From assembly GCF_025336525.1 (NCBI RefSeq), contig NZ_JAOCZP010000013.1, positions 52,252-116,251 on the forward strand: a stretch of 64,000 nt of DNA, given 5' to 3'. This stretch comes from Chelativorans salis. Lineage in GTDB: Bacteria > Pseudomonadota > Alphaproteobacteria > Rhizobiales > Rhizobiaceae. Shown here piece after piece: positions 25,324 through 33,550 of the stretch; position 1 is the stretch's first letter, and each line of letters begins with the position of its first letter. Under the pieces are notes generated by a model. That model was not told the DNA's origin, searched no databases, and saw only the letters and a list, made by a program, of their open reading frames with translations. The position numbers and the translations under genes were made by a program.

Positions 25324-26688
25324 ATGGCCGCACGAAACCTCGAGCAGAAGATCCAGGAAATCGGCTCCCCGGTGGAGATGATGCGCACTTCCCCGGTGGG
25401 CGCCTATGTCTATCCCGTGCCGGCGGAGTTCTCCAACTGGCGCGACGAGCAGAAGGCGTGGCGGGAGACGGCGGTGCTGTTCGACCAGTCCGCGCACATG
25501 ACCGACATCTATTTCGAAGGGCCGGACGTCATACGGCTGTTGTCGGAGACCGGCGTCAACAGCTTCGAAAGCTTCACGCCCGGCAAGGCCAAACAGTTCG
25601 TCCCCTGCAACGATGACGGCTATGTCATCGGCGACGCCATCCTGTTCCACCTCGCGCAGAACCGCGTGAATGTCGTCGGCCGCCCACCGGTGGCGAACTG
25701 GCTGGAATTCCGGGCAAGGACCGGTGGTTACGATGTGAGAGTCGAGCGGGACGAACGCACCGTCGCCAACAGGGGCGCCCGCAAGACCTATCGCTATCAG
25801 CTCCAGGGGCCCAACGCATGGAAAATCCTGGAAAAGGTCAACGGCGGGCCGCTGCCGGAGATCAAGTTCTTCAACATGGGCGAGATCACCATCGCCGGCC
25901 GCAAGGTGCGGGCGCTCAGGCACGGCATGGCCGGCGAGCCCGGCCTCGAGTTCTGGGGGCCGTCCGAGGAAGGTTCGGAGATCCGTGCGGCGGTGCTGGA
26001 GGCCGGCCGTGAGTTCGGGCTGCTTCCGTCCGGCTTCCGCGCCTATGCTACCAGCGCTCTGGAAGCTGGCTGGATCCCCTCGCCCATGCCGGCGATCTAT
26101 TCCGGCGGCAAGATGAGGCCTTACCGGGAGTGGCTTCCCGCCGACGGTTTCGAGGCGATGTCCTCGCTCGGCGGCAGCTTCTATTCGGACGATGTAGAAG
26201 ATTATTACCTGACGCCTTGGGACCTCGGCTACGGCCATGTCGTGAAGTTCGACCACGACTTCATCGGCCGCGAGGCGCTGGAGCAGAAGGCCCACGAGCC
26301 GCACCGAAAGAAGGTCACACTCGTGTGGAACAGCAAAGACGTGGTGCGCATCTTCGCTTCCCTGTTCGGAGAAGGCGAGCCGGCAAAATACCTCGAGCTC
26401 CCCGCCGCCCACTATGCCACCCTCCCCTACGATAAAGTCTCGGTCGGCAACGAAATGGCCGGCATCTCCACCTATTCCGGCTACAATGCCAACGAGCGCG
26501 CGTGGCTGTCGCTCGCCATGATCGACGAGCGATGGAGCAAGCCTGGAACCGAGGTCACGCTGACCTGGGGCGAGGAAGATGGCGGCACCCCGCGCCCGGT
26601 CGTCGAGCGCCACGCCCAGACCAAGGTCCGCGCAACCGTGGCGCCCTGCCCCTATTCGACGGTGGCGCGGGAGGCGTATCGGGTTTGA
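25324..26688 (+). CDS. Tetrahydrofolate-dependent aromatic O-demethylase (LigM/DesA-like), copy 2
   Basis: A 454-residue paralog of copy 1: SPVEMMRTSPVGAYVYPVPA, FSNWRDEQKAW, SAHMTDIYFEGPDVIRLLS, GGSFYSDDVEDYYLTPWDLG, FDHDFIGREALEQK. Its N-terminal GAYVYP is closer to LigM than the GPNVYP of copy 1. Two diverged copies suggest different substrates, for example vanillate against syringate or 3-O-methylgallate; that is inference. I chose ATG 25324 (MAARNLEQK) because GGGAGG lies 7 bases upstream. It diverges from the IclR gene. Confidence 0.87.
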   Translation: MAARNLEQKIQEIGSPVEMMRTSPVGAYVYPVPAEFSNWRDEQKAWRETAVLFDQSAHMTDIYFEGPDVIRLLSETGVNSFESFTPGKAKQFVPCNDDGYVIGDAILFHLAQNRVNVVGRPPVANWLEFRARTGGYDVRVERDERTVANRGARKTYRYQLQGPNAWKILEKVNGGPLPEIKFFNMGEITIAGRKVRALRHGMAGEPGLEFWGPSEEGSEIRAAVLEAGREFGLLPSGFRAYATSALEAGWIPSPMPAIYSGGKMRPYREWLPADGFEAMSSLGGSFYSDDVEDYYLTPWDLGYGHVVKFDHDFIGREALEQKAHEPHRKKVTLVWNSKDVVRIFASLFGEGEPAKYLELPAAHYATLPYDKVSVGNEMAGISTYSGYNANERAWLSLAMIDERWSKPGTEVTLTWGEEDGGTPRPVVERHAQTKVRATVAPCPYSTVAREAYRV

Positions 26689-26753
26689 GCCATGGCAGTG
26701 TGGAGGGGTCGATCTCTCTGGAAATGGCAGCCGGTACATAGGACTGTGCATTT

Positions 26754-26898
26754 CCCCCTCACCGACCCGCTTCGCGGGCCACCTCTCCCCCATCAAAGAT
26801 AGGGGAGAGGAAGGGCGCCTTTCATCACGGCCGGCGACTCCTTGCCCCCGCGAAGTGGGGGAGAGGTGGATTGGGCGAAGCCCAAGACGGTGAGGGGG
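26754..26898. repeat. Composite palindromic intergenic element
   Basis: The outer arms CCCCCTCACCG (26754-26764) and CGGTGAGGGGG (26888-26898) are exact reverse complements. Inside are CCCGC-TTC-GCGGG (26766-26778) and CTCTCCCC/GGGGAGAG (26783-26790, 26802-26809) plus a further C-rich hairpin. It contains no gene and closes the aromatic island between convergent genes. Such mosaics are frequent in Hyphomicrobiales intergenic DNA. Confidence 0.75.
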
Positions 26899-26939
26899 CC
26901 TGCGCTGCAATGTCCGAAAGCCCCACCGGCCACCAAAGC

Positions 26940-27446
26940 CTACCCCCGCGAAAGATACCGCCCCGCCAGATAGGCCGCCTTCGCCGGCACGGGCAGCACC
27001 TTTTCCACCAGCGCCTGCCGCTCAGGCGTATAATGCTCCTCCCCGTGCAGAATGTTGACCGTTCCCACCAGTTCATCGCCCAGCACCACGGGCAGGTTGA
27101 TGACCGAGCCGCAGCCCAGCGCGCCGATTAGCGCGTAGTCGGGAAAAACCTTGGCGATATCGGCCAGCCTGTTGGCGACGAACATGCGCCGCGCATCGTG
27201 CACCTGCTCGAACCAGCGGTCCTGGCGCACGGGCTTGGTACCGGAGGCGGGATAGCTTTTCGGGTCGCTCGTATAGGCACGGCGGGCAAGCTTCCTCTCC
27301 ATGTCCACCGTCGTGAAGGTGAAAAGCTTGGCGCCGACGAGGGCTTGCGTGAGCGCGAAAAGTGCATCGAAGGGCGCCTCCGGCTCCTTGGCAAGGGAGA
27401 GCGCGTGGTCGAAGGCGGCGAGCGCACCGTCAATATCCGTCATCAT
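26940..27446 (-). CDS. GAF-domain protein at the end of a peptide-type ABC operon
   Basis: A 168-residue protein consisting of one GAF domain: ALFALTQALVGAKLFTFTTV, then NRLADIAKVFPDYALIGALG and GSVINLPVVLGDELVGTVNI. I used ATG 27446 (MMTDIDGAL), 13 bases after the ATPase stop, since the upstream codons overlap that gene. GAF domains bind small ligands. Why one travels with this transporter is unclear; it could be a modulator or a small ligand-modifying enzyme. Confidence 0.75.
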   Translation of the reverse strand: MMTDIDGALAAFDHALSLAKEPEAPFDALFALTQALVGAKLFTFTTVDMERKLARRAYTSDPKSYPASGTKPVRQDRWFEQVHDARRMFVANRLADIAKVFPDYALIGALGCGSVINLPVVLGDELVGTVNILHGEEHYTPERQALVEKVLPVPAKAAYLAGRYLSRG

Positions 27447-27459
27447 GAAATGTCCCGAT

Positions 27460-28206
27460 TTATGCTGGTTGGAGAGTGCCACCGCTGGCGGCGTAAAGTT
27501 CGCGTGAATAAGGTTCGGCAAGCGCACCCCTCTTCAGCGCCTCGACATGCGCCACCTCGACGATGCGGCCGTGCCGCATGACAGCGAGCCGATCGCAGAG
27601 GAAGGAGACGACGGGCAGGTTGTGGGTGACGAGAAGATAGGTCAGCCCCTGCTCGCGGCGCAATTTCTTCAAAAGGTTGAGGATTTCCGCCTGCACCGAA
27701 ACGTCGAGCGCCGATGTCGGCTCGTCGAGGAGGAGGATGCGCGGCTCCAGCATCAGCGCGCGGGCAATCGCCACGCGCTGCCGCTGCCCGCCGGAAAGCT
27801 GGTGCGGGTAGCGGAAGCGGAAACGCTGGTCGAGGCCGACGGCCGCAAGGACCGCCTTCACCCGGCCGTCGCGCCCTTTGAGGCCATGCACGGCAAGCGG
27901 CTCGGCCAGACAGTCGTCCACCGTCTTGCGCGGGTGCAGTGAGCCGTACGGGTCCTGGAACACCATCTGGCAGGACTTCGCAAAGCCGCGGTCGGGCCGG
28001 TGCGCGCGTGGGCTGCCGAGCACCGAGATCTCTCCCGTCCAGTCCGGCGCCAGCCCGGCAATCGCCTTGAGGATGGTCGACTTGCCCGAGCCGCTCTCGC
28101 CCACCAGTGCAAAGCTCTCTCCCTCGGCGATCGCGAGCGACACGTCATGCACGACCCTGGTCGGCCCGTAGGCGATGTCGAGATGGGTGAGTTCGATGGC
28201 GTTCAT
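27460..28206 (-). CDS. ABC transporter ATP-binding protein (DppF/OppF-like)
   Basis: A 248-residue ATPase: Walker A GESGSGKST, Q-loop QMVFQDPYGSLHPRKTV, signature LSGGQRQRVAIARAL, Walker B RILLLDEPTSALD, switch VTHN. It is the second ATPase of a Dpp/Opp-type importer. It lacks most of the C-terminal oligopeptide extension, so it is shorter than OppF (about 330). ATG 28206 overlaps the upstream ATPase stop by 4 bases. Confidence 0.9.
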   Translation of the reverse strand: MNAIELTHLDIAYGPTRVVHDVSLAIAEGESFALVGESGSGKSTILKAIAGLAPDWTGEISVLGSPRAHRPDRGFAKSCQMVFQDPYGSLHPRKTVDDCLAEPLAVHGLKGRDGRVKAVLAAVGLDQRFRFRYPHQLSGGQRQRVAIARALMLEPRILLLDEPTSALDVSVQAEILNLLKKLRREQGLTYLLVTHNLPVVSFLCDRLAVMRHGRIVEVAHVEALKRGALAEPYSRELYAASGGTLQPA

Positions 28207-29039
28207 GTCGCCGCCCATGCGGTTCTGTCGAGGACCGGCAGTTCCTCCCGATCTTCGTCCATGCGCGGCATGGCGGCAAGCAGCCCGCGCGTGTAGGGAT
28301 GCCTGGCCTTGTCGAGGTCGCGCGCCGCGCATTCCTCGACGATTTCCCCGCCGTTCATCACCAGGATGCGGTCGCAATAGCGCGCCACCATGTTGAGGTC
28401 ATGGCTGATGAGGATCAGCCCCATGCCCTTCCCCGTCACCAGCTCATCGATGATGTCGAGCACCTGCGCCTGCACCGACACGTCAAGCGCCGATGTCGGC
28501 TCGTCGGCGATCAGGAGGTCGGGCTCTGGGATCAGCATCATGGCGATCATCACCCGCTGCCCCATGCCGCCCGACACCTCGTGCGGATAGAGATCCGCCA
28601 CGCGATCCGGCTCGTTGATGCGCACGGCGTGGAGCATCTCCAGCACCCGCGCGCGCAACTGGCGCCGTGGCATCGGCCGATGGGTCTGCAATGCTTCGCC
28701 AATCTGCTCGCCCACCGTCATCACCGGATTGAGCGAAAACTTCGGGTCCTGCATCACCATGGAGATGCGCGCCCCGCGCAGCGCCCGCATCCGCCGCTCG
28801 CTCTCAGCCATCAGATCGATGCCGTCGAACACCATCTCGTCCGCCGTCACCCGTCCGGGCGGGCGGATCAGCTTGAGGATGGAGCGCCCCGTCATCGATT
28901 TGCCGGAACCGCTCTCACCGACGATGCCCAACCGCTCGCGTCCGAGCGAGAAGGAGATGCCACGCACCACGTCCACCGGCCCCTTCGGCGTCGGGAAGGT
29001 GACCGTGAGGTTCTTGATGGAAAGCAGCGGCCCCGTCAT
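28203..29039 (-). CDS. ABC transporter ATP-binding protein (DppD/OppD-like)
   Basis: A 278-residue ATPase: Walker A GESGSGKSM, then MVMQDPKFSLNPVMTVGEQI, signature VSGGMGQRVMIAMML, Walker B LLIADEPTSALDVSVQ, switch ISHD and the C-terminal RHPYTRGLLAAMP of the peptide/nickel class. The usual Walker A threonine is Met after Ser (GKSM), which is common in DppD. It overlaps its neighbours by ATGA on both sides, showing a tightly coupled operon. Confidence 0.92.
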   Translation of the reverse strand: MTGPLLSIKNLTVTFPTPKGPVDVVRGISFSLGRERLGIVGESGSGKSMTGRSILKLIRPPGRVTADEMVFDGIDLMAESERRMRALRGARISMVMQDPKFSLNPVMTVGEQIGEALQTHRPMPRRQLRARVLEMLHAVRINEPDRVADLYPHEVSGGMGQRVMIAMMLIPEPDLLIADEPTSALDVSVQAQVLDIIDELVTGKGMGLILISHDLNMVARYCDRILVMNGGEIVEECAARDLDKARHPYTRGLLAAMPRMDEDREELPVLDRTAWAAT

Positions 29040-29941
29040 CGCCCGTCCCTCTGCTTGGGGTCGAGCACGTCGCGCAACCCGTCGCCCAGGAAGCAGAAGC
29101 CGAGGCTGACGGCGATGATGGCGAAGCCCGGCATCGTGGCAACCCACCACTGGTCGAGGATGAAGTTGCGCCCGCTGGAGATCATCGCACCCCACTCGGG
29201 CATCGGCGGCTGGGCACCCAGGCCCAGGAAGCCGAGCCCGGCGGCCGTCAGGATGATGCCGGCCATATCGAGCGTGACGCGAATGATGGTGGAGGAGGCG
29301 CAGAGCGGCAGGACGTGGCGCAGGATGATACGCGCCGACGAGGCGCCCTGTAGCTGAACCGCGGCGATGAACTCCGAATCTCGGAACGTGATGGTCTCGG
29401 CGCGGGCGATGCGGGCGTAGACGGGCCAGGCGGTAATCGCGATGGCGATGATGGCGTTCTCGATGCCCGGCCCGAGTGCAGCCACGAAGGCGAGCGCCAG
29501 GATGAGCTTTGGCATGGAGAGAAAGATGTCGGTAATGCCCATCAGCACGCGGTCCGCCCAGCCGCCGAAATAGCCGGAGATGGCGCCGACGAGCAGCCCG
29601 ATAGGCGCCGAGATGACAGCCACCATGGTGACGATCATGAGCGTGATGCGCGAGCCGTAGACGACGCGCGAGAAGATATCACGGCCGAGCTCGTCGGTGC
29701 CCATCCAGTGGATGGCCGAAGGCGGCATCAGCCGATTGGCGAGGTCCTGCCCGGTGGCCGAATATGGCGCGATCAACGGCGCGAAGATCGCCATGACGAT
29801 CAGCGCCAGGATGATGAGTGCGCCGGCCACCGCCAACGGGTTGCGCATCAGCGCGGAAAAACTGCGCCAGGTGCGCCCAAGGCTCGCCTGCAGACGCGAG
29901 GACGGGGAATCGTCGAGCAGCCAGTCGCGCACGGCACTCAT
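29036..29941 (-). CDS. ABC transporter permease (DppC-like)
   Basis: A 301-residue inner-membrane permease with about six helices and the EAA-type loop (ESEFIAAVQLQGASSARIIL). The N-terminal LMRNPLAVAGALIILALIVM and the HWMGTDELGRDIFSRVVYGS segment are typical of DppC/OppC. It pairs with the DppB-like permease encoded just upstream with a 4-base overlap. Confidence 0.93.
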   Translation of the reverse strand: MSAVRDWLLDDSPSSRLQASLGRTWRSFSALMRNPLAVAGALIILALIVMAIFAPLIAPYSATGQDLANRLMPPSAIHWMGTDELGRDIFSRVVYGSRITLMIVTMVAVISAPIGLLVGAISGYFGGWADRVLMGITDIFLSMPKLILALAFVAALGPGIENAIIAIAITAWPVYARIARAETITFRDSEFIAAVQLQGASSARIILRHVLPLCASSTIIRVTLDMAGIILTAAGLGFLGLGAQPPMPEWGAMISSGRNFILDQWWVATMPGFAIIAVSLGFCFLGDGLRDVLDPKQRDGR

Positions 29942-30981
29942 CGCCGCGCCCTCGGATCGAGTATGCGGTAGAGCACGTCGGAGAGCTTGTTGATGAGGAT
30001 GAAGACCGAGCCGATCACCAGCGTGGCGCCGAGCACGGCGTTCATGTCGGCGTTCAGAAGCGCCACCGTCAGATAGCGGCCGATACCGGGCCAGGAAAAG
30101 ACGGTCTCGATCATCACCGAGCCTTCGAGGAGGCTCGCATAGGAAAGCCCGATCACGGTGATGAGCTGAATGCGGATGGGATAGAAGGCGTGGCGCCAGA
30201 TCACCCGCCGCTCCGGCACGCCCTTCACCCGCGCCGTCGTCACATATTCCTGCGAAAGCTGGTCGAGCATGAAGGAGCGCGTCATGCGGGCGATGTAGGC
30301 GAGGCTGAAGAAGCCGAGGATGGAGGCCGGCAGGAGCAGGTGGCTCATCGCGTTCCAGAAAACCTCCGTCTCGCCGGCCAGCAGGCTGTCGATCAGGTAG
30401 ACCCCGGTCACCGGCTCCACCAGCCCCTCGTAGAAGATGTCGATGCGCCCCGGCCCCGCCACCCAGCCGAGGCCTGCATAGAAGACGGCAAGCCCCACCA
30501 GCCCCAGCCAGAAGGCCGGCACGGAATAACCGAGCAGGCCCAACACGCGGATGACCTGATCGCTCAGGCTCCCCTGCCGCGTCGCAGCGGTGACGCCCAT
30601 CGGCACGCCAAGCACCACCCCGATCAGGATGCCCACCGTCGCCATCTCGAGCGTTGCGGGAAAGAAACGGCCGAGATCGTCAACCACCGCCCTGCCCGTT
30701 GAGATGGACCGGCCGAGATTGCCGGTGAGCACATCACCGACATAGGAGAAGAACTGCACGACGAGCGGCCGGTCGAGCCCCATGCGCTCACGCGCCGCCT
30801 CGTAGACCGCCGGCGTCGCCCGGTCGCCCACCACGGCGAGCACCGGATCGATCGGCACCACACGCCCGATGAAGAAGGTAATTGCCAAAAGCCCGAGGAA
30901 GGTCGCCGCCACCACCAGAATGAAGCGGGCAATGCCGCCCACGCCGCGCGCCGCCTGCCCGGCCATGACCCCGGCACTCAT
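29938..30981 (-). CDS. ABC transporter permease (DppB-like)
   Basis: A 347-residue permease of the DppB class: FLGLLAITFFIGRVVPIDPV, RERMGLDRPLVVQFFSYVGD and the EAA loop LSQEYVTTARVKGVPERRVI. The first gene of the minus-strand operon. I chose ATG 30981; ATG 30966 is an alternative, and neither has a strong ribosome site. A longer frame extends far upstream but overlaps the divergent regulator gene and has no family support. Confidence 0.9.
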   Translation of the reverse strand: MSAGVMAGQAARGVGGIARFILVVAATFLGLLAITFFIGRVVPIDPVLAVVGDRATPAVYEAARERMGLDRPLVVQFFSYVGDVLTGNLGRSISTGRAVVDDLGRFFPATLEMATVGILIGVVLGVPMGVTAATRQGSLSDQVIRVLGLLGYSVPAFWLGLVGLAVFYAGLGWVAGPGRIDIFYEGLVEPVTGVYLIDSLLAGETEVFWNAMSHLLLPASILGFFSLAYIARMTRSFMLDQLSQEYVTTARVKGVPERRVIWRHAFYPIRIQLITVIGLSYASLLEGSVMIETVFSWPGIGRYLTVALLNADMNAVLGATLVIGSVFILINKLSDVLYRILDPRARR

Positions 30982-31152
30982 GCGCGTGCCGGTTTCTGCT
31001 GGTGATGGTTCGAACGCCACAGGGACCCCATTGAGAAGACATATCCGGCGTCGGATAGAGTAGCCGCTGACGCGGCAGCCCGCCGAAAAAACCGCTTGGA
31101 GCATACAAAGAAGTCTGCTTACATCAAAAAAATTTTTGTGGGGGAAAAAGTT

Positions 31153-31818
31153 TTGAGCAGCCTCGAGCAAACCGAGCACGATGTTCAAGCAAGGCTGGGC
31201 GTCCTCATCCGCGCCCGCCGGCGCAAGCTCGGGCTGACACTCCAGGAACTCGGCAAGGCCGCCGGCCTCTCGGTCGGGTATCTGAGCCAGGTCGAGCGTG
31301 ATAACGCCACGCCGACACTCGGCACACTGGCACAGATCGCCCGCGCGCTCGGCGTACCGCTCGACTATTTCATCGCCACCCCGCGCGCCGAGGATGCGCT
31401 GACGCGGGCCGAGACACGGCAGCGCTTTTCCGTCGACGGCTCGTCCATCGTCTACGAGCGGCTGGGCACCGAGTTCCCCGGTAACGTTCTCTCGTCCTTC
31501 ATCCTCACCGTGCCGCCCGGCTACGCCTCGGAGACGGTGAGCCACGAGGGCGAGGAGATCATCTACATCCTGGAGGGCTCCATCACCCAGGTTCTCGACG
31601 GCAAGGAGATGGTGATGCGGGCCGGCGACAGCCTGCATTTCCGCGGCAATGTCCCCCACGCCTGGGCCAATCCCAACGACGAGCCGGCACGCATGCTGTG
31701 GACTGGTACGCTGGCGCTCTTCAACGCGGCAAACCGAACAGCACTCGGCAGGCCGGACGTGATCGTCGGCGGCGAGACAAAACAGAAAACCTCCAGAAAC
31801 AGGGAGCGCAGACCATGA
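31153..31818 (+). CDS. XRE-family regulator with C-terminal cupin domain
   Basis: A 221-residue regulator: HTH_XRE (RRRKLGLTLQELGKAAGLSV, GYLSQVERDNATPTLGTLAQ) followed by a cupin (SHEGEEIIYILEGSITQVL, MRAGDSLHFRGNVPHAWANP). No ATG is available at the expected start. I chose TTG 31153, preceded by GGGGGA at 31139-31144; GTG 31138 is an alternative. The stop overlaps the binding-protein ATG (ATGA) and the gene diverges from the permease operon, so it likely controls the transporter in response to a small molecule bound by the cupin. Confidence 0.85.
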   Translation: MSSLEQTEHDVQARLGVLIRARRRKLGLTLQELGKAAGLSVGYLSQVERDNATPTLGTLAQIARALGVPLDYFIATPRAEDALTRAETRQRFSVDGSSIVYERLGTEFPGNVLSSFILTVPPGYASETVSHEGEEIIYILEGSITQVLDGKEMVMRAGDSLHFRGNVPHAWANPNDEPARMLWTGTLALFNAANRTALGRPDVIVGGETKQKTSRNRERRP

Positions 31819-33401
31819 AACTTCTGAAATCAGCCCTCTTGGCGGCAGCCATGTCGCTGCCGCTCGCCGGTACGGCCTTCGCCGTCACTCCGCCCAACCT
31901 CCTGGTCGTGGCCCAGAACATCGACGACATCGTCGCCATCGACCCGGCGCAGGCCTACGAGTTCTCCTCCGGCGAGCTCGTCACCAACGTCTACGACCGC
32001 CTCGTGCAATACGACGCGGAAGACCCGACGGTGCTCGCCCCGGGCCTTGCCACCGAGTGGGAGGCGGACGCCGAGGCCAAGACCATCACCTTCACGCTGC
32101 GCGGCGATGCCACCTTCCATTCCGGCAACCCGGTGCGCGCCGAGGATGTCGTCTTCTCCTTCGCCCGCGTCATCAAGCTCAACCTGACGCCCGCCTTCAT
32201 CCTCGCCCAGCTCGGCTGGACGCCGGAGAGCGTGGAGGAGATGGTCACCGCCGACGGCAACACAGTGACGGTGAAGTATGAGGGCGAGTTCTCGCCGGCC
32301 TTCGTGCTCAACGTTCTGGCCGCCCGCCCGGCCTCCATCGTAGACGAAAAGACCGTGATGGAGCACGAGGAAGACGGCGACATGGGCAACAAGTGGCTCA
32401 ACGCCAACTCCGCCGGCTCCGGTCCCTTCGAACTCCAGACCTATCGACCGGGCGAGCTGGTGCGCTTCAAGGCGAACCCGAACTACTTCAAGGAGGGACC
32501 CAAGATCGAGGGTGTCTTGATCCAGCACGTGGCCGAGGCCGCCACCCAGCAGCTTCTGCTCACTTCAGGCGACGTCGACATGGCGCGCAACCTGACGCCC
32601 GACCAGATCGCCGGGATCACCAGCGACGACATCAAGGTCGAGACCTTTCCGCAGGCCGCCGTCCACTTCCTCTCCTTCAACCAGAAAGTCGAGGCCCTGC
32701 AGGCGGAAGCCCTGTGGGAGGCCGCGCGCTATCTCGTCAATTACGAGGGCATGGTCGACAGCTTCCTGAAAGGTCAGATGGAGATCCACCAGGCCTTCTG
32801 GCCCGAGGGCTTCCCCGGCTCCTATGACGAGACGCCCTACACCTACGACCCCGAAAAGGCGAAGCAGATTCTGGAAGACGCCGGCGTGGAGACGCCCATC
32901 AACGTCACCCTCGACGTCATCAACTCCACCCCCTTCACCGACATGGCGCAGTCGCTTCAGGCAAGCTTCGCCGACGCCGGCATCAACTTCGACATCATCC
33001 CCGGCACCGGCTCGCAAGTCATCACCAAATACCGCGAGCGCAGCCACGAGGCGATGCTGCTCTACTGGGGCCCCGACTTCATGGACCCGCACTCCAACGC
33101 CAAGGCCTTCGCCTATAACAGCGACAATTCCGACGACAACTACCAGGCCACCACCACCTGGCGGAACGCCTGGGCCGTGCCCAACGAGATGAACGAGATG
33201 ACCATGGCGGCGCTGGCCGAGTCCGATCCCGAAAAGCGCAACGAGATGTATGTCGAGCTGCAGAAACGGGTGCAGGAGACGTCGCCGATCGTCATCATGT
33301 TCCAGGCCTCCTATCAGGTGGCGATGGACAAGGACGTGAACGGCTACGTCAACGGCGCAACTTCGGACTTCGTGTTTTACCGGCTGGTGACGAAGGAGTA
33401 G
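31815..33401 (+). CDS. ABC transporter substrate-binding protein (DppA/OppA, SBP_bac_5)
   Basis: A 528-residue secreted protein with a signal peptide ending near GTAFA. Family blocks are present: YDRLVQYDAEDPTVLAPGLA and FTLRGDATFHSGNPVRAEDV. It captures peptides, or other ligands used by this broad family, for the divergent DppBCDF-like transporter. Translational coupling to the XRE-cupin regulator is suggested by ATGA. A strong terminator follows at 33421. The 171-base divergent region before the regulator must hold the promoters of both operons. Confidence 0.93.
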   Translation: MKLLKSALLAAAMSLPLAGTAFAVTPPNLLVVAQNIDDIVAIDPAQAYEFSSGELVTNVYDRLVQYDAEDPTVLAPGLATEWEADAEAKTITFTLRGDATFHSGNPVRAEDVVFSFARVIKLNLTPAFILAQLGWTPESVEEMVTADGNTVTVKYEGEFSPAFVLNVLAARPASIVDEKTVMEHEEDGDMGNKWLNANSAGSGPFELQTYRPGELVRFKANPNYFKEGPKIEGVLIQHVAEAATQQLLLTSGDVDMARNLTPDQIAGITSDDIKVETFPQAAVHFLSFNQKVEALQAEALWEAARYLVNYEGMVDSFLKGQMEIHQAFWPEGFPGSYDETPYTYDPEKAKQILEDAGVETPINVTLDVINSTPFTDMAQSLQASFADAGINFDIIPGTGSQVITKYRERSHEAMLLYWGPDFMDPHSNAKAFAYNSDNSDDNYQATTTWRNAWAVPNEMNEMTMAALAESDPEKRNEMYVELQKRVQETSPIVIMFQASYQVAMDKDVNGYVNGATSDFVFYRLVTKE

Positions 33402-33420
33402 TGCCGACCGTCTTTTGCCT

Positions 33421-33453
33421 AAAGCCGCCCCGTCAAGCGGGGCGGCTTTCTTT
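33421..33453 (+). terminator. Rho-independent terminator after the peptide-binding protein
   Basis: AAAGCCGCCCCG (33421-33432) pairs with CGGGGCGGCTTT (33438-33449) around a 5-base loop and is followed by more Ts. It ends the regulator-binding-protein transcript and could act in both directions because the stem ends in A/T runs. Confidence 0.88.
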
Positions 33454-33550
33454 AGCTCTTCATGGAGTAGCGTGCGCACGTGCAACTACATCTGAAGCGC
33501 GAGAGATTTAGTCGCCAGGAGATATTCTGGCCAAAGCGTCTCGCTTGCTT

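Noticed and set aside
25255..26910. 551-codon open frame antisense to O-demethylase copy 2
   Set aside because: Mirror of a well-conserved gene in high-GC DNA; composition is Arg/His/Gly-rich and no family is evident.
30982..31659. Upstream extension of the DppB-like permease frame
   Set aside because: Antisense to the XRE-cupin gene, which has clear HTH and cupin motifs.
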